A stretch of 9,470 nucleotides of DNA from assembly GCA_029933395.1 (NCBI GenBank), contig JAOZOG010000071.1, forward strand, positions 1 to 9,470, in the 5' to 3' direction. A model generated the notes under the pieces. It worked only from the letters and a program-made list of their open reading frames with translations. It had not been told where the DNA came from and did no database searches. The translations under genes were made by a program, and so were the position numbers. Within the stretch, counting starts at the first letter, position 1; each line of letters opens with the position of its first letter. Positions 6,307 through 9,470 of the stretch are shown one piece after another. The stretch is from Sulfurovaceae bacterium (GTDB lineage: Bacteria > Campylobacterota > Campylobacteria > Campylobacterales > Sulfurovaceae).

Positions 6307-7438
6307 AGAAATAGGCCCAGCGGAAACCTTCCGGCAGATCGACAGCACGGTATTCATTCTTGGATGGCTTGAGTATGACTTTGTACAGATAGTGCAGTTT
6401 TGATTGTGCCGTCGGAAAAAGTTGCAGCATGGCGACCGTATTGTGCAGCATAATTTTATGCCGGGTCCAGTCATCAATGATGAAGTTTTCGAGTGTTCTC
6501 AGCCACTTCTGGCCTAAGAACTGCTCCCTGATCTCTCTGGGCAATGGGGTATCGAATAACGTGTGAGTCATATAGAGCCCCAGCAGAAACATCCGCTCAA
6601 AGCTGCTGTGCTCCATCTCCCTTTTGATAAACTGCCAATCCAGAGGGTGGGAACGTACCAGCACATCGATATCCTTGATCCACCCTATCCGCTCCCAGAG
6701 ATGCTTGGAGCCATGCAGACAAAGGTAAATCAGCAACAATTCTGGAGCAAATGTCTTGATTTTCCTTCCATTGAGATCAATCTGCCTGGCTGTTTTCCAT
6801 ATCGTATCAGTATCGAAACTCAGAGGATAGTCATTGTCAAAAAACTGCCACTGCAGATCAATATGAATTTTCTTGCCAGAATGATAATAGACCATCTCTT
6901 TAGCGTTTTCATACCAAACAGTCTCCTGCTCGGGAGACATCATAAGGAAGGTTTTGTACCCCTCCGCTTCAAGTAAATGAGCCGCCCGGGCTCCATCTTT
7001 TTTGCGAATCAGGATATCCAGATCACCATATTGTCGCTGCGCAACATTACCGTAGAGAAGCAGGGAAAGCGTGGGACCCTTGAATGCAAGGGCTTCGATA
7101 TCATTCTCCTTGAAAAGCGCCATAATACGAATAAGCTCAGCAGACATCAGCATATTTTTTTGAGCGATTGTCAAATTGATGGATTTCATTTCATTGAGAA
7201 GATTCTGAATCGATCCCACATAGGGCATGTTAATCCCCATATCGAGTTTTTTTATTCTGTAGTAAACAAGCGGTAAAACGCCATGGCGATTCGCATAAGC
7301 TATGAATGTAGAGAAATCAAGTTCTTTCAGCCTCCTTGCAATAGAATGATTATTCTCTTCACCCTGCCTGACTCTGCAGCACTCAACAATAAGTTCCAAT
7401 TCTGAGGGAAGTAGTGCAAATAGGTTATTTCTAGACAT
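6263..7438 (-). CDS. Nucleotidyltransferase-family protein (PF14907-like)
   Basis: A 391-residue protein of the uncharacterised nucleotidyltransferase family often found in exopolysaccharide loci. The likely active-site region has FKGPTLSLLLYG (119-130) and RQYGDLDILI (135-144), giving the paired carboxylates D139 and D141; IDLQW (193-197) supplies a plausible third, D194. CLHGSKHLWERIGWIKDID (240-258) is another block I associate with the family. The expected chemistry is NMP transfer to a sugar, protein or small molecule, but no substrate is known to me. It is the only leftward gene here. A perfect extended -10 (TGCTATAAT) ends 5 nt before its ATG, so the message may be leaderless, and I see no Shine-Dalgarno. 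Its 3' end overlaps the convergent glycosyltransferase by 44 nt. Confidence 0.85.
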   Translation of the reverse strand: MSRNNLFALLPSELELIVECCRVRQGEENNHSIARRLKELDFSTFIAYANRHGVLPLVYYRIKKLDMGINMPYVGSIQNLLNEMKSINLTIAQKNMLMSAELIRIMALFKENDIEALAFKGPTLSLLLYGNVAQRQYGDLDILIRKKDGARAAHLLEAEGYKTFLMMSPEQETVWYENAKEMVYYHSGKKIHIDLQWQFFDNDYPLSFDTDTIWKTARQIDLNGRKIKTFAPELLLIYLCLHGSKHLWERIGWIKDIDVLVRSHPLDWQFIKREMEHSSFERMFLLGLYMTHTLFDTPLPREIREQFLGQKWLRTLENFIIDDWTRHKIMLHNTVAMLQLFPTAQSKLHYLYKVILKPSKNEYRAVDLPEGFRWAYFFIRPFLLAKKYLFH

Positions 7439-7443
7439 TTTGA

Positions 7444-7452
7444 ATTATAGCA
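7444..7452 (-). promoter_or_regulatory. Extended -10 promoter of the nucleotidyltransferase gene
   Basis: On the minus strand this reads TGCTATAAT, a consensus extended -10 (TATAAT at 7449-7444). No strong -35 is visible around 7467-7473. The predicted start of transcription, 6-7 nt downstream, falls on or next to the A of the ATG at 7438. It is the exact reverse complement of the rightward element at 7483-7491. Confidence 0.55.
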
Positions 7453-7461
7453 AACAATAGT

Positions 7462-7491
7462 TTGAACCTTGTGGGGCAATTGTGCTATAAT
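7462..7491 (+). promoter_or_regulatory. Extended -10 promoter of the wzc-like gene
   Basis: TTGAAC (7462-7467), an 18-bp spacer and TATAAT (7486-7491), preceded by TG at 7483-7484, make a strong sigma-70-type promoter. Transcription would begin near 7498, leaving a leader of about 130 nt before the TTG start at 7627. Its -35 adjoins the -35 position of the leftward promoter, so the two may compete. Confidence 0.62.
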
Positions 7492-7626
7492 CACGGTTAC
7501 ATTAATTGAAACAAATAGAGTCAATAAAATTATTTTCATAATTTAAAGAGTAGAGATATTTTTTGCCGCTTTTTAACTGCCTAAAGAAAGATAGTTCTAT
7601 ATTGCCTCAAATAACAAGGAATAAAA
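7492..7626 (+). other. AT-rich leader of the wzc-like gene
   Basis: This is about 130 nt of AT-rich sequence without an open frame of note. It holds a perfect 7-bp inverted repeat made only of A and T (7527-7533 and 7538-7544, 4-nt loop), too weak for a terminator, and a T-run near 7559-7565 with no GC-rich stem before it. AAGGA at 7616-7620 is the Shine-Dalgarno, 6 nt before TTG 7627. No JUMPstart/ops sequence is visible. Confidence 0.45.
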
Positions 7627-9470
7627 TTGGGTATCAGACAATACGAGACCGAAGAAGACGAATTTAATATCAAAGAGATTTTTTTAACCCTCTACCGCCA
7701 TAAGATTTCCATTATTCTCATCACGATAATATTTACACTTTTTGCTGCGGTTCATGCCTACTTCAAGCCAAATATTTTTTCTGCGACGACCACAGTGGAG
7801 ATCGGAACAGAAAGATCTGGCGGGAAAGCGGAAGATATCCTCGCTATGGCATCGACATCCGGCAGGATCAATACCGATACCGAGATACAGATTATCAAGT
7901 CGCGCTTTCTTGCGGAACAGGCCACACAAAATATCGATTTTGCGCACCGCTACTACACAACTGTCAGGCTCAGAGAAATAGAGCTCTACAAATCCTCCCC
8001 CTTTGATGTCAACCTGACGAAGGGCTACAATATCTCTTTTTTGCTTTTCCCTTATGATGATGAGAGCTACAGAATCGAAGCAAAAGGAGTTGATAAAGAC
8101 AGCGGCGAGGCCTGGAAGTATGCCAAGATACACCGATATGGGGAGAAGGTCAGCAATAATCATTTTACTTTCACGATAACACGTAAAGAAGGAGAGAAGC
8201 TGAAGAATAGCGAATACCGTTTTGTGGTACTCAGTGAGACATCTGCAGCAAGTTCTGCTATGAGCGGTGTCAGTGTCAGAAAACTGGGTAAATATTCGAA
8301 TATCATGGCGATAAGCTATAGCGACAGAGTTCCACTGAGAGCCCAGGAGTTCGTCAATGCATTGGCAGATGCCTACATCGCACAAAGTGTCTACAAAAAG
8401 ACCAGAGAAGCGGCAAAAACGCTCTCTTTTGTAAGTGTTCAGCTCAAAAAGATCAGCAATAACCTGGAGCACTCGGCCCTCAATCTGGAAAACTTCAAAA
8501 AAGATACCGATACTGTCAGCCTGGAGACCAAGACACAGGGGGTAGTGGAGAGATTGGGTGACGCAGAGGGGAAACTGGCCACAATGGAGATCGAAGTAGG
8601 ACTGCTGAATGCGCTCTATTCCCGGGTCAGGTCTGGCAAGGAGCTGGAGACCATCTCTGTGAGTGGCCTGAGTGACGAGTCTGGATCGGGAGCCCTCTCT
8701 TCTATGATTGAGGAACTGCGTCAGGCCGTGATGAAGGTCAAAATTCTTCGTGCAGACTTCACGGAACAATATCCCGAAGTTGTGAAATTGAGACGCCAGA
8801 TCAAGCAGATGCAGAAGATGATTATTGAAACAATCAAAAGTATCAGAAAGAATTACGACGAACGCAAAAAGCTTCTAAAAAAATCGATTGACGAGCAGAC
8901 AAAACTCCTGAACAAACTTCCAGAAACTGAGAGAGTTTATGGCGGACTTCAGCGTAAATTTGTCGTCAACGAGAAGATCTACTCATATCTGCTGGAGAAA
9001 CAGGCTGCTACAGCAATCGCCAAAGCTGCAACCGTCAGCAAAAACCGTATCCTGGACAGAGCACTCTATCCCTCCTCTCCAATTAAACCCAACCGAAAAA
9101 TGATCGTTCTCACTGGTATGCTGTTGGGACTGATCATCGGAATCGCCCTTGCTTTTCTCAGAGACTTCCTCGACGATACAATCAAAAACGACGAGGATAT
9201 CGAACGCGGAACCAGTGTACCGCAGATGGGGACGATTCCACGCTTCGGGAAAGAGAGTGACAGTCTCATCGTGATGAAATCTCCCAAGTCTGCCGCAGCC
9301 GAGGCTTTCCGTAATATACGTACCAATCTGCAGTTTATGGCACCCGATACGGGCGCCCATGTGATCTCTGTCACATCGACCGTGGGGGGAGAGGGAAAGA
9401 CGATGGTTTGTGCCAATCTTGGCGGAATCATCAGCCTGACAAACAAAAGAACGATCATCCTCAATCTCGA
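7627..9470 (+). CDS. Wzc-like polysaccharide co-polymerase / tyrosine autokinase, 3' end outside window
   Basis: An uninterrupted frame of 614 codons running off the right edge. I read the start as TTG 7627, because AAGGA lies 6 nt upstream and the next in-frame ATG is far inside the protein. Order: a short acidic cytoplasmic N-terminus (about 1-26), TM1 (27-45), a large periplasmic Wzz-type region with coiled-coil character from about 255 to 450, a proline-rich motif PSSPIKP (482-488), TM2 (492-511), then a cytoplasmic P-loop domain with SPKSAAAEAFRNIRTNLQF upstream of Walker A, GGEGKT (587-592). This is the PCP-2a/BY-kinase layout: it should control chain length and export with a Wza-type outer-membrane channel and autophosphorylate on a C-terminal tyrosine cluster. 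The last bases encode ILNL and the start of the next codon, where the second Walker-type aspartates begin. Walker B and the tyrosine cluster are beyond the window. Confidence 0.92.
   Translation, partial: MGIRQYETEEDEFNIKEIFLTLYRHKISIILITIIFTLFAAVHAYFKPNIFSATTTVEIGTERSGGKAEDILAMASTSGRINTDTEIQIIKSRFLAEQATQNIDFAHRYYTTVRLREIELYKSSPFDVNLTKGYNISFLLFPYDDESYRIEAKGVDKDSGEAWKYAKIHRYGEKVSNNHFTFTITRKEGEKLKNSEYRFVVLSETSAASSAMSGVSVRKLGKYSNIMAISYSDRVPLRAQEFVNALADAYIAQSVYKKTREAAKTLSFVSVQLKKISNNLEHSALNLENFKKDTDTVSLETKTQGVVERLGDAEGKLATMEIEVGLLNALYSRVRSGKELETISVSGLSDESGSGALSSMIEELRQAVMKVKILRADFTEQYPEVVKLRRQIKQMQKMIIETIKSIRKNYDERKKLLKKSIDEQTKLLNKLPETERVYGGLQRKFVVNEKIYSYLLEKQAATAIAKAATVSKNRILDRALYPSSPIKPNRKMIVLTGMLLGLIIGIALAFLRDFLDDTIKNDEDIERGTSVPQMGTIPRFGKESDSLIVMKSPKSAAAEAFRNIRTNLQFMAPDTGAHVISVTSTVGGEGKTMVCANLGGIISLTNKRTIILNL

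Noticed and set aside
6563..7276. Two plus-strand open frames (137 and 99 codons) over the nucleotidyltransferase gene
   Set aside because: They are complementary to a gene with conserved active-site motifs; neither product resembles a known protein.
1365..7438. Asparagine synthase plus nucleotidyltransferase as a lasso-peptide-like biosynthetic system
   Set aside because: Such clusters also need a precursor peptide, a PqqD-like recognition protein and a transglutaminase-like protease; none is visible, and this AsnB keeps a full glutaminase. The context is polysaccharide synthesis.
7550..7580. T-rich stretch as an intrinsic terminator
   Set aside because: No GC-rich stem precedes the T-runs on either strand; the only inverted repeat nearby (7527-7544) is all A/T.
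7684..8769. A 361-codon open frame on the minus strand
   Set aside because: It lies wholly antisense to the wzc-like gene, whose domain order and motifs are clear. The predicted protein is Cys/His-rich with no recognisable domain, typical of a shadow frame.

Overview
The window is part of a chromosomal surface-polysaccharide locus (exopolysaccharide, capsule or O-antigen) in a Gram-negative bacterium. The evidence is a Wzc-type polysaccharide co-polymerase/tyrosine kinase, two GT4-type glycosyltransferases, a glutamine-dependent asparagine synthase of the kind found in sugar-modification clusters, a DUF218/YdcF-like membrane-anchored protein, and the broken 3' half of an EpsG-family polymerase. 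Moderate base composition, many GAT/ATC-rich codons and the protein flavour suggest a Campylobacterota member (Sulfurovum-like). That is an impression, not a demonstration, and a proteobacterium is not excluded.

Layout. Positions 1-803 are a scarred accessory stretch. They hold degenerate 7-bp repeats, a short duplicate of the epsG 3' end (78-95), an N-terminally truncated EpsG-like reading frame (homologous part about 133-636), a heptamer array (646-687), and then a well-formed promoter whose start region lies on a perfect 16-bp palindrome. That promoter drives an AT-rich yefM-yoeB type II toxin-antitoxin pair (804-1312, overlapping by ATGA). Next come asnB (1365-3272), a YdcF-like gene (about 3295-3882), and two glycosyltransferases joined by an ATGA overlap (3959-5089, 5086-6306), all on the + strand. 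A nucleotidyltransferase-family gene lies on the - strand (6263-7438) and overlaps the last 44 nt of the second glycosyltransferase tail to tail. The 188-nt gap 7439-7626 carries two mirror-image extended -10 promoters pointing outward. The rightward one leads to a wzc-like gene that starts with TTG at 7627, has a good Shine-Dalgarno sequence, and runs off the end of the window.

How the genes may work together. The glycosyltransferases would add sugars to a lipid-linked repeat unit. AsnB may amidate an acidic sugar or other carboxylate. EpsG-type (Wzy-like) polymerase activity is only represented here by a fragment, so an intact polymerase must be elsewhere if the pathway works. Wzc would control chain length and export. 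The toxin-antitoxin module sits between the polymerase remnant and asnB, where it could stabilise the island.

I found no convincing new multi-gene defence or mobile system. The best second-look items are the duplicated epsG end with its heptamer repeats, a 7-bp tandem repeat inside asnB, the mirror-image divergent promoters with a possibly leaderless nucleotidyltransferase mRNA, and the tail-to-tail overlap.
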